Below the pieces are notes generated by a model. That model saw nothing but the letters and a program-made list of their open reading frames with translations, did no database searches and was not told the DNA's origin. 64,000 nucleotides of DNA, taken from Prorocentrum cordatum (taxonomy: Eukaryota; Sar; Dinophyceae; Prorocentrales; Prorocentraceae). Shown here one piece after another: positions 42,287 through 53,300 of this stretch; position 1 is the stretch's first letter; the number at the start of each line of letters is the position of its first letter. The position numbers and the translations under genes are program-made. The stretch lies in contig CAUYUJ010000725.1 in NCBI GenBank assembly GCA_963575745.1, positions 207,501 to 271,500 of the forward strand, read 5' to 3'.

Positions 42287-44874
42287 CAATATCACAGTAC
42301 AATTGCGGGGGGGTCCGCGGTTTGCTCGCCTGCCTGCGCTTTCCAAGTCAAGCCTGGTCGGTCGGGGCAGGCCCAAGGGTAGGCGACGCTTCCGTGCCGC
42401 TACTGATCGTTTCTCGAGTTCCAGATTGTCGGGCAGCAGCATCCCAGCAGTATCCAGTATCCTCCAGCCTCCCTCCCTCCATCCTCCCTGCTGCTCCACG
42501 GTCTTGCCTTCTCCTCCACGTTCTCTTCCTCCTCGTCTTTATCCCTCCCTCCCTCCCTCCCTCGCTTCTCCCAACACGCCTCCCGATCCTTCCTACTCAT
42601 CACCACCACCATCATTGGGAAGCACGGGCAACCAGGGCCTCAAAGATTCATAGAGTGCTAAGGCACACGAGCCCCATCACAATGTCCAACACCAACAGCA
42701 GCTCACTGGGAGGCCCAGGGCATCCCTGGCCCAACAGTGATAACTTTCGGCTGCTGGTTTTCAACTGGGTGGCCTCAAATGTAGAAGTACGGCGGGCTGT
42801 GCCATCGGCCTCGAGGCTCGAATGATGGAGTGCGTATGTTACCTCGGTATTCCATGGACTGGCCTGGTCGTACTTGGTGTGAAGCAGTTTTTCCTTCCTG
42901 ACGCACTCGTGGCTGTTGGAGATTGTACCGCGTCTCGGGCCCTCCCGCGTTCTTCATCCCATCGGTGCCGTCACATCTGTGCCATACTCCGTTCTGAAAT
43001 GCGGATGTCCTTTATCAGCGCTCTTCTTTACTTTTCGAGTTATCCAGTGTTATGTTGATTTGCATTGCACGGCACCGTGCGTTGCACACCTTTTCGTTGC
43101 ATGGCATTGCATGCTTCTTAATGTATCGCGCCAGGTTCAGATTGGTTGCGTCTTGTGTTATATGATCTTCGCGACGCCCGTGAGTGCCAGGTAACAAGAA
43201 AAGCAACCGTTGCGCCTTGACGTGTTGTGCTAATGTGGCGATGCAGGGAGGTGTATTACTCGTAGGCTGGGATTCGGGTGTCCGTTATCAGCCCTCTTTC
43301 TTACGTAGCAAGTCGTCCAGTGTCGGCATGTTCGGCAGAGATGCTATGCCCATGCCTTACATACCCGTCTGTTTAATCATGCTGATGATAATACATGATT
43401 CGCTCTTACTTGCATTACTGAACTGACACGTCCACTGCCGCTTCTCATACCACTAGACTTGCGCTGAATTTCTGGAAGGGCATCGTTGTGACGTCTCTTG
43501 CGATGGGGAGGGAGATGTTCTGCAGTGTAGCGTCGATGGGGGTCAATGCGGCATCGTTCCAGCTTGGCACCTCACCCGAATATCTTGTTTATTCTTGGGG
43601 CTGGGGGATAGGGGATAGTTTGATTCTCGGCAGGGGGGGAGCATCACATAAGGTCTTTCCCAGATTCAATCGCGTGCGTGGCCGCCGCCTCGGACTAGCG
43701 GCCAGCCCAATCGATCGTGGGGTGAATTTTGTTCGTTTGTCCCCGCTTCGCGATCCCGACCGCATTGTGGAAAGCTCTCGGATCTGCGGGCTGAGCTTTT
43801 AACCCCGCGACGTCTCAGTTGAGAGCCGTGCTGCAATGTGTCGTGTTTATTGGCGCCCACAGGCGTAATGGTTCATCTTTGTAGATAGGGCTGTGATATC
43901 TTTGCGGCTCTCAGGGAGCCTGCATGGCGACAGCGCTGTGCACGGTTCCCGATGTTGTCCCAGGGTCGTGTTGCTTACTAGCGTTGTTTTGTTTATTGCG
44001 TTGTTTTGTTTATTGCTCGGCGAAGGCACGAGCTGCAGCCCTAGCTTTCCACATTACAGATGGCCTGGTCTTCTGACCATTCCCTGTCACCTTTAATTTT
44101 CCCGCGTGCGCGTTATTTTGGAGTTCTGCGCACAGCCACCTTCCAGAACATTGATCGTGTTGCTTTGAATCTTCGTCTCTCCTCCCGCCTTCTTTCCTCC
44201 AGTACTTTAGCCGCTATAGCCAACACTGCAAGCATCTTCAACCGGCGGTGCAGTTCGGCACGATTTCGACAGGGGGAACAGACGTGATGGTTGCACTTGT
44301 TCGCTTGCCCGTGCGTTCTCCCCAGCCAAAAAATGGTCCTCCGTGATTGTTTTTTCCACAGTGTGTGTGTGTGTGTGAGCGTGTGTGCGTGTGTTTTTCC
44401 ATGTGTTAGTTGTTCCTCCCTGGCGTCCTCCCCCTGCTCCCTGAAGCGTGCGGCGAATGGGACCCATCCAACGGTTCTGCCTGCACTCCCAACTGTCCCT
44501 CAGGCAGGTTCCAGTTTGGTTTGCATGCGCACGATCTCCCCCATGCTTTGTACAACCACCTATGGACCCAAGGCCGTTCTGGCCTCACCAGATAATGGGC
44601 TTATTTGCGTGCTGCGGGAGAGGCCATGGCCAGGAAATTCCGTCCGGTCTGTGGTCATACGGGGCTTTAACATGATAAGCATGACCATCATTACGACACT
44701 ATCAGTATTACCATCCTCAGCGTGCTAATCATCCTCATCCCGCACCTCCTCATCTCCCTGTTCATCCTCCGTCCCCTCCCCGTCGCCCTTCATCCTCCTT
44801 TTCCGTTCTCTCCCCCTCTCACCACCCAAATGGCAGGCGACGCTCAGTGCCACCGTGCTTCTGGCTGCCTTCAG
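42287..44874. other. Lower-GC stretch, no gene recognised
   Basis: Nothing with a recognisable domain or consistent frame was found. Minor repeats: a GCGTTGTTTTGTTTATT pair at 43982 and 43999, and a short TG run at 44360-44397. The last 150 bp are pyrimidine-rich and lead into the exon at 44875. Confidence 0.4.
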
Positions 44875-44973
44875 GTGGCCAGCGAGCCTGCCACGGTGAA
44901 CCTCTACGAGGGGTCGGAGAAGATGTTCCGCGCCATGCACGAGATGATGGGCTCGCAGGAACTGAAGACCCAG
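44875..44973 (+). CDS. Coiled-coil protein exon 1 (candidate)
   Basis: A long pyrimidine-rich tract (44725-44825) and TTCAG at 44870-44874 precede 33 codons starting VASEPATVNLYEGSEKMFRA and ending MGSQELKTQ. The sequence is amphipathic and helical. The 3' border is set at CAG before an A run, but no GT is there, so the end is uncertain. Same strand as the next exons. Function unknown. Confidence 0.5.
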
Positions 44974-45114
44974 AAAAAAAGGCTGCACCACATTTTCGGA
45001 GATCAAAGTGGGGGCTCGCGTCCCAGCGCAAGGTCCCCATTCCTCTCGCATCTTGACGGCTCCTGCGGCGCCGCCTCAGGCGGGCCCCTGGCGCCGGGAA
45101 GGGGTGCGGGGAGG

Positions 45115-45425
45115 TGCGCGTGCGTGCGTGCCTGCGTGCGTGCCTGCGTGCGTGTGTCAGTGTGTGTATGTGGTGTGTGTGTGTGTGTGTCTCTGTATGA
45201 GTCCGTGTGTGTGTGTTGGTGTGTTGGTGTGTGTTGGTGTGTGCGTGTGTGCGTGTGTGTGTGTGTGTGTGTCTGTGTCTGTGTCTGTGTCTGTGTCTGT
45301 GTCTGTGTCTGTGTCTGTGTCTGTGTCTGTGTCTGTGTCTGTGTGTCTGTGTCTGTGTCTGCGTGAGTGTATGTATGTCTGTGTGTGTTTGTGTGTGCGT
45401 GTCTGTGTGCGTGCGTTTGTGTGCC
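45115..45425. repeat. TG repeat with an inner TGTGTC array
   Basis: TGCG, then TGTG, then about 14 perfect TGTGTC hexamers (45270-45362), then TG again. Source of Cys/Val or His/Thr frames. Confidence 0.95.
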
Positions 45426-45528
45426 AGCGCCGGGCCAGTCCGCGCCAGACCCATGCCTGCCCGAGGTTTTCGCGGGCCGTCCGTGGCGGCCCCAGTCCCT
45501 CGCGCAGAGGCCCTGCTAGGTCCGCGGC

Positions 45529-45915
45529 GTGCGCTGCGGCGGTGGCGCGGGGACCGCGGCGGCGGTGCTGGCAGATGACTGTCTGGGCTGGCAGGAGCAC
45601 CTGCCCGCACGCGCACAGGCGATGCTGCGGTGGGGTGGCCTGCACGGCGCCGGCGGCGGCGTGGCGGGGCTCGCTGGTTTGGCTGCGCGCCGCATCGCGC
45701 AGCTCCCCAAGGTGCCGAGTAGGGCGACGCCGCGACGCCGCAGCTCCCCGCGACGCAGCGCCGCCGCGACGGGCGGCGGCGATGGCTCGTGTGCGCCGCA
45801 TCGCGCACGAGCCATCGCCGCACGGGCGACGCCGCGCCGCATCGCGCATCGCGCAGCTCCCCGCGACGCCGCGACGGGCGGCGGCGATCGCTCGTGCGGT
45901 CGTGCAGCCCGCTTG
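45529..45915. repeat. GC-rich stretch with a 17-bp-stem hairpin and duplicated words
   Basis: GCGATGGCTCGTGTGCG (45779-45795) is inverted against CGCGCACGAGCCATCGC (about 45800-45816), a stem of 17 with one mismatch. GCGCCGCATCGCGCAGCTCC-type and GCGACGGGCGGCGGCGAT words occur two or three times around it. A + strand frame here (AQAMLRWGGLHGAGGG) could be coding but has no support. Confidence 0.6.
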
Positions 45916-46019
45916 CGCAGGCCAGAAACATAATCAAGATGCCGGTGCGATTGTCAGTGCCAGTGGAAGTGCGAGGGCAAGCGTAAGTGTGCCTCCATAG
46001 TGTTCTTGCCCCTTCCGAG

Positions 46020-46185
46020 GAGATCGAGCTGTTGAACGAGATCCACGCCGTCCGGCTGGAGGTCTCCAGGCTCGACGGCCGCTTCGACAAGGTGCGCCGC
46101 CGGTTCACCGAATCGGTGGAGCGCGAGGTGCTGCTGACGCAGCGGCTCACGCAGGCCGTCAAAAACGAGCAGGAGCAGGCCATGG
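46020..46185 (+). CDS. Coiled-coil protein exon 2
   Basis: After CCGAG the frame reads EIELLNEIHAVRLEVSRLDG, RFDKVRRRFTESVEREVLL, TQRLTQAVKNEQEQAM. Leu, Ile and Val fall at a and d heptad positions for over 50 residues, a clear coiled coil. GG|GTTGTG at 46185-46189 serves as donor. Composition (Arg/Glu/Leu) matches the exons at 50-53 kb. No family recognised. Confidence 0.7.
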
Positions 46186-48170
46186 GTTGTGCGAACAGAT
46201 TTGGGCGCGTGCGGAAATGTCTATTGATGTTCGTCGTCTTCGGAATGTTGCGGTCTGCGTTTCAGGGAGACGCGCCAGTTTTCTGGACACCCCTATAGGG
46301 GTATTGAGACCTGCGGTACGATGCTCAACAGCACATGTAGTCCAAAAATAAACGTGGCCACTGTTGGGCCAGCGGCCCTCTGTCTCAAATGGAGCACGCC
46401 CGCGGCGGCACCGCGAACCTTGTTCCAGATCGGCAAGAATTGTTGTCAGCCTTCGTTCCCCCCTGAGTCGTCCATACCGGTTTTGGTTGTACATCGATCT
46501 CGGCCAAAATCGGGCGCCGGTTCCCTGGGCGCCGCCGACGTCGAACCGGTTGGTTCCCGCGCGCAACCTCCTGTTGCACCAGAGCGGGAAGAGGCCCGCA
46601 GAGCGGGAGCCCAGAGCGGGCCCCTCTTCGGATGAAGAGCCAGCACTCGCGGGATGTTGGCACGGCTCGTGGGGCCGCCAGGGGGAGGGGGAAAGAAAAG
46701 AGGAAGAGGGCGAGATTGACATGGAGGGTATACGTGTTTCCTTGAGGTCGGCTTCTTTCCAGAATCTCATTTTGGCCGACTTCCTGCGGACTCGTACGTA
46801 GCGGTAGTGTCGCAGGAGACCCACCGTCTATAGCACATCGAGGACACAGAGGACGAGCAGAATGAGGAGGAGGAGGAGGAGAAGGATGCCTCTTGGTGGT
46901 CTCCTCGGTACTCTCCTGAGGGCCTCTTGATGGCCTCATGGGGGCTCCTTGGGGACTTCGTGATGGCCTCTTCGGGCCCTCTGGCTGCTTGCAGCAAAGG
47001 GTCCTCGCTTTTATGATGGACATGCCTTTGGAGGCCGCACGATCTGGTTGCCGCTTGGGCACAAACGGGTCCCCATGTGCCCCGCCCCAGGCCTCGGGTG
47101 CCGCATTTTTTCCAGTGGTCTTTGGGCTCTGCATGGGCTCCTGCGCGACACCCTTTGGCCCCTGCGGCGCATCATCCCAGTGGTGTCGCCCGGGCTCCGT
47201 GTGAGTCACGATGCAGCCTTAGGTGGCCTCGCGGTACCGCACGGCGCCGCCACTGCCGCCGCGTGGGGCCCTTTTCCCAATCGTCCCGCCGCCTGCGGCA
47301 AGGCCGCCCTGTGTTGGCCCTCCGACCACCGTCCAGCATTGAGGGCCAGTGCTGTGTGGGACCGCTTTGGCAACGCGCCTGTCTGGCGCGTGCAGTCAAT
47401 GGGTCCCGGCCCAGCTGCGCTGCCCCTATAGAGGCCGGAGGGGCCCGCTGGCCCGCCAGCCGGCGGACCCGTCGCGCTCCGCGCTTCTCCGCCCGGGGAC
47501 CGAGGCAACGAAGACAGCCCGAGGCGCGTGGCTTCGCAGCGTGTCCCGGTTCTCGACAGGACCGGCGCGCTCTCGCCAAATGAGGCGGCGTTGGCGCCAT
47601 GTGTCGGTGGGTATAGGCGTTTCAAGATGCGTGGATGTGGCGCCCATGCGCCAGATCCACGAAAACCCAAGTCCGTGTTTGCGTGCGCCCAGCGGAAGGC
47701 CGTCACGTGCCACTCTGCTTTTACTCCTGCTGAGGAGTCTCATGGGGCTTGTTTGGACCGTCTTGGGCTGTCAGAGTGTCGTTGGCAGCCGCTCTTGGAG
47801 CAATGCCTGGACGCCGTGACATGCATCACCTCTCGGCCTTCGCCTTAAGAGAGCCGTGTGATACGCTGCTCCGCGTCATGTCGGTGTCTCTCTTCGTGTT
47901 CGCCGTATTCGGGGGCCTCTTGGGGGTGTCGTGGGAGCCTTTTGGAGGCACCATGGGGTCGTTTTGGGAGCCTCTCGGTGATTATTTGGGGCTCCTTGAG
48001 CCGTCTTAGGGCGCTGCTGGGTAGTAATTATCGGAGGTTGGGGGGTGAGATCGCAATGGAACGGAGAGCCTCCCACCGGAAAATCGGTTTCGACTTCGCG
48101 TTCGTGTCGCGCGTGCGAGCGAGGCGAAGTTGCGTGGGCACGCGAGAGGATGATCCTGCCGTCATTAGGG
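46186..48170. other. Intron-like stretch, no exon recognised
   Basis: Between two candidate exons. Overlapping frames at 46.4-47.8 kb on both strands show no domain or heptads. Short GGCCTCTTGG-type repeats at 46880-46990 and 47900-48010. Confidence 0.4.
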
Positions 48171-48345
48171 CGATTCGGATGCAAAAGTCCAGCCATCCGG
48201 TGGGCGCGCAGTGGTTCGGGGTGACCCGCCGTGGTGTCTCGCGGTGTCCCGATGGTGTCCCGCGGTGCCTCGCCGTGGCCGCGCGTTCTAGGGCGATTCG
48301 GATGCAAAAGTCCTGCCCTCCGGTGGGCGCGGAGGTGTCCCGCGT
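48171..48345. repeat. Direct repeat, ~45 bp, 122 bp apart
   Basis: GGGCGATTCGGATGCAAAAG followed by CCGGTGGGCGCG occurs at 48170 and 48292. Confidence 0.85.
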
Positions 48346-48475
48346 TGTCCCGATGGTGTCCCTCGGTGTCCCGCCGTGGTGTCCCGATGGTGTCCCGTGG
48401 TGTCCCGCTGTTTCCCGGTGGTGTCCCGCGTTGTCCCGTAGTGTCCAGTGGTGCCCAGTGGTGTCCCGCGGATCG
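48230..48475. repeat. GGTGTCCCG short tandem repeat
   Basis: GGTGTCCCGNGG and GATGGTGTCCCG units, about 8-12 bp, irregular. Confidence 0.88.
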
Positions 48476-48479
48476 ATGG

Positions 48480-48870
48480 TGACATCGGCAACGTCGGAGA
48501 TGCGGTGGGATCGGTAGTGTGATCGATGGTATGATCGATAGTGTGGTCGAAAATGGGATCAGTAGTTGCATCGATCGCGTGAGCACCAGTGAGATCGATA
48601 GTGAGATCGATAGTTGCATCGATCGTGCAATTAATAGTCAGGTCGATAGTGCAATCGGTTGCGAGATGGACAGTGAGATCGATAGTGTGAGCGATTGTTA
48701 GCTCGATTTTGACATCGATTCAGATCGCTTCAGACGAGTGCGAAATCAACAGTGAGATCAGTCGAGTGAGATCGATAGTAAGATCGGTCGTCAGACTGAT
48801 AGTGAGATCGATTGTCAGATCGATTGTTGGATCGATAGCGAGATCCGTTGAGTGGGATCGATGGTGACTT
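48480..48870. repeat. GATCGATAGTGA degenerate tandem repeat
   Basis: About 30 units of a 10-13 bp word GATCGATAGTGA. AT-richer than the flanks. No function evident. Confidence 0.9.
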
Positions 48871-49329
48871 TGGTTGTGAGCGGAGGGTGAGCCACCAGTT
48901 GTCAGCAGCTTGTTTTTACCCCTCCCGGCATCCTTATCACCCGAAGGGTGGTCGTACAGGTAACGCCTCTGGAGTCCGTCCGTGGGGCCTCTGTAGGCAG
49001 TGCTGGGGCCCTCTTGGGGTCCTGAGGGATCGTCCTCAGTGGGCCTTCTTGGGGCCTCGTGGGCCGTCTTTGGGCCATCCTGAGAGCCCCATCGGCCGTC
49101 TTGGGCTGACAGCGGCCCGAAAAGGCGAGAACGCGAAAAACGCGAAATGAGCTACGAAACCAGCAAGTTTGACAGCTCTGGGCCATCCTGGAGGTCATCT
49201 CGGGGTCCTCCTGGGCCATCTTGGCGGCGTCGAGGCGCCCAGGGAGCCTCACGAGCGAGGGGGGGCCTTCGACAACTTGTCGAAACCCTACCAGGCAGCG
49301 CAGGGTATTACGATAGTTTTCTGATTCAT

Positions 49330-49690
49330 TGGTTTGCCGATCGGCGCGGGCCCTCCTCCTCCCCTCCTCCTCCTCCTCCTCCTCCTCCTCCTCCTCCTCC
49401 TCCTCCTCCTCCTCCTCCTCTTCCTCCCCCCCCTCCTCCTCCTCCTCCGCCTCATCCTCCTCCTCCTCAAGTGGGAGAGGGGGGAGGTGGCGGCTGCGAG
49501 GCTTCGATGGGTTATCACCCCCCATGGAGTAGATCCTGGCTGTTCCTGGCGCCTGTTTCAAGCAGGCGGGGCCTCCCCCATAGGACGCACGGTTGAAAAC
49601 AGTCGCTTCAAGCAGAAGTCCAGAGCCGGACCCCCCCCATCCTTCCCCTTCCGCCCAATGTCGAAGCGCCGAAGAAGAAAACGTTCACCA
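49330..49690. repeat. Dispersed element G, copy 2, with an internal TCC array
   Basis: Same blocks as 20708-20925: TTTGCCGATCGGCGCGGGCC, ATGGAGTAGATCCTGGCTG, GCGCCTGTTTCAAGCAGG, CGCCCAATGTCGAAGCGCCG. A TCC array (49355-49470) sits just after the first block. The last block recurs once more at 49795-49835. Confidence 0.85.
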
Positions 49691-49912
49691 ATTGGTGTTA
49701 AACGATTGTGGCCTCTTGGAGCCCCGGGGCGATCTTGAGGGCTTTTGGAGACATGTGGGAGAGTACCTTCGACCTTTTTGGGAGGCTCCCCCCCCCTCCC
49801 GCCCAATGTCGAAACGCTGAATAAGAAAACGCTCACACGCCTCGGCGCGCCATGTGGGCGCGGCGGCGGACTTCGCGCTCCCCCGCTGGGCATCATCTTC
49901 CCAACGCGTAGC

Positions 49913-50065
49913 TTGCCCCGGAGATCCGGCGCTCCAATCTGCCTCCCCCAGACATCCGGCGCTCCAATTTGCTCGCTTTCCTCCTCCTCCTCGCCTTCCT
50001 CCTCCTCTTCCTCCTCCTCCTCCTCCTCCTCCTCCTCCTCCTCCTCCTCCTCCTCCTCCTCCACC
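49913..50065. repeat. MITE family D end fragments followed by a TCC array
   Basis: ATCCGGCGCTCCAAT occurs twice (49927 and 49958), each matching the family-D terminus; the second runs directly into a TCC array (49980-50063). Confidence 0.7.
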
Positions 50066-50239
50066 TCGCCATCCTCCTTTTTCGCCTCCGAGCGCCAGCT
50101 CGGCCCTGACCAAGGGCCCCCAAGCCCACGCCACTGGCGCCCCTTGCGCCGCCCCACTTTTCTCTCCTCTCCCGCCGCGGCCGCCCTCGGATACCCCCCA
50201 CCCGTGCGGGATGTACCTCGCCTCGGCCCAGGCGGCCCA

Positions 50240-50930
50240 ACCGGTCGGCGGCGGAACGCCGCGCGCAGCAGGCGCGGGTGCACGGTCGCGCCGCCCTCCG
50301 CCTCCTGGCCGCTTTCGAGGAGGTGCGCGGCCATCGTGGGCAGTCGCTCACCCTGCTGGGCGGGCCGCTGCGCGACGCCCTGGCCGCTGCGCGATGCTGG
50401 CGAACGTGGTCCTGGTGGAGGAGACGGGCAGCTTCGGTCATGCGGCATGCCCGACGCCGCGGCCGACCTCGACGCTGCGATCCTGGAGGCACCCAATGCC
50501 CTCAACGAAGCGGCCGAGCTCGAGGCCGAGCGGGAGCCGCTCTGCCCCGCAGCCGATGAGAACGGTGTGGCGGAGACCGAGGCCGAGCCCGAGGCGCTCA
50601 AAACCCAGGCCGTGGCCGCGGCGGCCGAGGCGGCCTCGCTCGCGCGCGCGGCGGCCTCCGACGCCCAGGGCGCGGCCGCCCCTGACGCCGCGGGAGCTCA
50701 CGACGCCCGAGGCCGAGGCACGGGAGCAGCGGGCGGAGACCTGGCGGTGGATGCGCGGAAAGGCCCCGCGGGCCAGCCCGCTCCCGCCCGCGCGGCCGAA
50801 ACCGCCGCAGGACCCCCAGCGGATGGCGAGAGCAAGGGTGATGCGCGAACATCGCGCCCTTGCGGCCGCCATGGACGAGCTTCGCGCCGCCGAGGCTGCC
50901 CTGTCAGCTGCGGGGCTTCCAGCTCCTCGT
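50240..50930 (+). CDS. Coiled-coil protein, central region (frame changes inside)
   Basis: Three consecutive frames look coding. First, AERRAQQARVHGRAALRLLA then EEVRGHRGQSLTLLGGPLRD (50247-50395). Second, LDAAILEAPNALNEAAELEA then EALKTQAVAAAAEAASLARA (50455-50690). Third, TPEAEAREQRAETWRWMRGK and MREHRALAAAMDELRAAEAA (about 50700-50915). All are Ala/Glu/Arg/Leu-rich helical sequence. The shifts lie in GC homopolymers near 50395 and 50690, so they may be small introns or consensus errors. No family recognised. Confidence 0.6.
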
Positions 50931-51289
50931 GGGCCTCCTGGGCAGCGAGCTGGGGGCTGCAAGGGTGACGTCAGTACCCACTCCCCGACCCGTCGGGAGG
51001 GCTGCGGCGGGCCTGGCATATACTTCCACAAGGCCGCCCGCCAGGTCCGTGGTCTTCAACCCGTTCGGCCTGGTGCTCCTCTTCGGCCTTGGGGCGGGGC
51101 GGCCTTGCCACGTCGACAGGCGGGTTGGGCGCGGGCCCCCGCAACGCCGCGCATTTTGCGCGCCGCGTCGCACGCGTGGGCGGCTGAAGGCGGCGGCTGC
51201 GGGGTGTAGCCTCGAACCGTTGCCTTTCGGCGTTCTCTACTCCACTCCATTCTTTTGTCGCCTCCAAGCCAACGGAGGTCTGGACAACT

Positions 51290-51430
51290 CCCTCAGGGCC
51301 GTTGTCTCATCGGGCGATGTTTTCGTGACGGCCCCAGGGCTGCCAGGACCCAGGGCCCCTGGAGACCGGAGTAGGCCCAAAATTGGCTGCTCCATTTTGC
51401 ATCGGAGATTCGGACCTCGCGGCCCCAGCG
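51290..51430. repeat. MITE family D, diverged partial copy
   Basis: GATGTTTTCGTGACGGCCCC, GGCCCAAAATTGGCTGCTCC and CATCGGAGATTCGGACCTCG follow the interior and right end of the family. Confidence 0.5.
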
Positions 51431-51552
51431 GCTGCGTCGCGCACGTTGCACGGAACCACTGTTTGGGGTCCAGTCGTGGGCACCGTGTGAAGCAGCGCCG
51501 TCCTGCTCGCCTTCGGCTGGTCTTTCCGTGCTCTCCTTGTGACGCTCCTGCA

Positions 51553-51667
51553 GGCCGCGGCGCTGCAGGCCGCTAAGGCGCAGTACAAGGCGCTCGCTTC
51601 CGAGCTCGAGGCCACGCTGGCCTCGCAGACGCAGGTCGAGCAGCGGAAGGAGAGGTCGCTGGAGGCG
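51553..51667 (+). CDS. Coiled-coil protein exon with canonical splice sites
   Basis: TCCTGCAG at 51545-51552, after a pyrimidine-rich stretch, precedes AAALQAAKAQYKALASELEA and TLASQTQVEQRKERSLEA; GTGCAG at 51668 is the donor. The 115-bp exon has clear heptads (Leu/Ala). Best-defined exon of this gene. Function unknown; a structural or cytoskeletal role is only a guess from the coiled coil. Confidence 0.7.
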
Positions 51668-51734
51668 GTGCAGCCCCCCCCCCCCCTTCCCTACTGCAGA
51701 CCCACGCTGCCCCCAGCTTCAGAACAGGAATAGA

Positions 51735-51835
51735 TGCCAACGCCGCTCCTCGTCCTGGAGAGTCCGCGTCCACCACGAATGGATCCCCCCAGAGATCCGG
51801 ATCAGAACGTAAGGGGTCGCGGTATCAGTAAAGAT
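51735..51835. repeat. Dispersed repeat J, copy 2
   Basis: CGCTCCTCGTCCTGGAGAGT, CCACGAATGGATCC and GATCAGAACGTAAGGGGTCG, in the order seen at 3872 and 53060. It follows a coiled-coil exon, probably in the intron. Confidence 0.6.
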
Positions 51836-52489
51836 GTACCTTCCATATCCCCCTGTCTCCCCTTCTCACTTCTATTGCAGATACCAGTTTCAGTTCCCTT
51901 CACACCTCCAGCATCGTCCTTCCTGCAACAATTACCCCTCCCACATCGCGCCTTTCCTTCACAGACATAAGAATTATGTTTGACGCTTTTGAAGCCCCTG
52001 GCACGAGAGTCTTCCGAGTTCGCCTTCGACCTTGCATTTTCCCATCAGAACGTTCCCGGGCGGTCAAACATGCGATTCCCGCTTCAGCGGTGACCGCATT
52101 TCAGGATCGGCGTGCTGCTCCCGTTGTTCAGAACGGCGCTCTCACCCCAGCGTTGGTCACATTTCTGGAGATGTCTCGTTCTTCGTCGTTGCCGCCCACG
52201 TCCCATTTTCCCTCCTCCGCCTCCCCCCTGAGTTCGTGCTTCTGCTGCTGTTGCGTTCCTTTTCCTTGTGCACGTCCTCCACTCCCACCGTCCTCTTCAA
52301 TGTGCACAGCTCCTGTCTCGACTTGCACATCACACGACGGGGTCACTCTCTTCAGTCCAGATCCTCTAGCATACCCGTCGGCGGATAGAGAAAAGCAGCG
52401 CAATGGGAAGGAACATGTGGGGGGAGAGGGTGTCAGATATGGCGCTGCCGCACTTGTTTTATTTGAAAACGGTTTACACCCCCCCCCGG

Positions 52490-52540
52490 GAGGAGGAGGA
52501 GGAGGAGGAGGAGGAGGAGGAGGAGGAAGAGGAGGAGGAC
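52490..52540. repeat. GGA microsatellite
   Basis: About 15 GGA units. Confidence 0.92.
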
Positions 52541-52862
52541 AACTAATTGGAACATGAGGAGGATCAGCCCGCAGAGGGGGCGTGGTCGTGGCAGCAAGAG
52601 GCATGGCGAGAAGGAGGATGAGGAGGAAGAAGGGCAGGGGCAGGGCAGCACGAGGAGGAAGGGAGGAAGGCCACGATACCAGCACAACTTCTCGGAGCTT
52701 CCTCCGAGCTTTTCCTCTTGTATCGCTGTTGGAGGGCCCTGGAGGCCGAAAGTAGCGAAGAGCGTCGGCGACGCGAGGGGGCCCGGGTCCTGCGGGGCTC
52801 CTCCCAGGTGGCCCCTCGGGTAGCCGACCGCCCCGCGAGCGCGCTGCTCTGCCGAACCTCAG

Positions 52863-52970
52863 CGAGGTGGAGAGCAAGATGCAGCAGGCGCTTGGCGTGG
52901 TGCAGGCGGAGATAGACGCGCTGGCGCCCCTGCGGGGAGGCCACTCGGAGCTGCTGGAGCAGATCAAGCT
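52863..52970 (+). CDS. Coiled-coil protein exon
   Basis: After CCTCAG the frame reads EVESKMQQALGVVQAEIDAL, APLRGGHSELLEQIKL; CT|GTAC at 52971 can serve as donor. Heptad hydrophobics as in the other exons. Just upstream, ALEAESSEERRRREGARVLR (52740-52800) in another frame before CAG|GTGG at 52808 may be a further exon, but its phase does not join this one. Confidence 0.62.
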
Positions 52971-53059
52971 GTACGGGTCCATGGAGGAAAGCGCCCGCCG
53001 CTCCGCCCCCGGAGGAGGGAGAGTCGTCGATGCCGACACCTTTGCCTCGTGCTCGCCTG

Positions 53060-53165
53060 TTTGGGGCCTCCTCGGAAACCCTCGTCGCCACGGCTGGATT
53101 CGCCCCGACATCCTGGTCAGACTGCACCTAGGAGAGGTTCGGGGAGTAGCGGTATCGGTATCTTG
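53060..53165. repeat. Dispersed repeat J, copy 3
   Basis: CGTCGCCACGGCTGGATTCG, CATCCTGGTCAGACTGCACC and GGGGAGTAGCGGTATCGGTA. Confidence 0.62.
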
Positions 53166-53177
53166 TGGTTTCCCGAT

Positions 53178-53300
53178 GTGGAGACCGATCTTCTCCACGC
53201 CGACGTCGCCGATGCCTCGCAGCTGCATCGCCAACGTCGCCGATGCATCGGCGATGCATCAGTGATGCATCGACGATGCGGCGCAATCCTCCGACCCGGT
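53178..53300. repeat. Palindromic ATCGGCGATGC element, copy 4
   Basis: TTCTCCACGCCGACGTCGCC then alternating GATGCATCGGCGATGCATCA words. Directly follows repeat J. Confidence 0.8.

Noticed and set aside
44410-44590. Exon with CGEWDPSNGSACTPNCPS-like frame
   Set aside because: Short, overlapping frames equally open, no domain and weak splice context.
45115-45425. Cys/Val-rich or His/Thr-rich protein
   Set aside because: TG and TGTGTC microsatellite read in frame.
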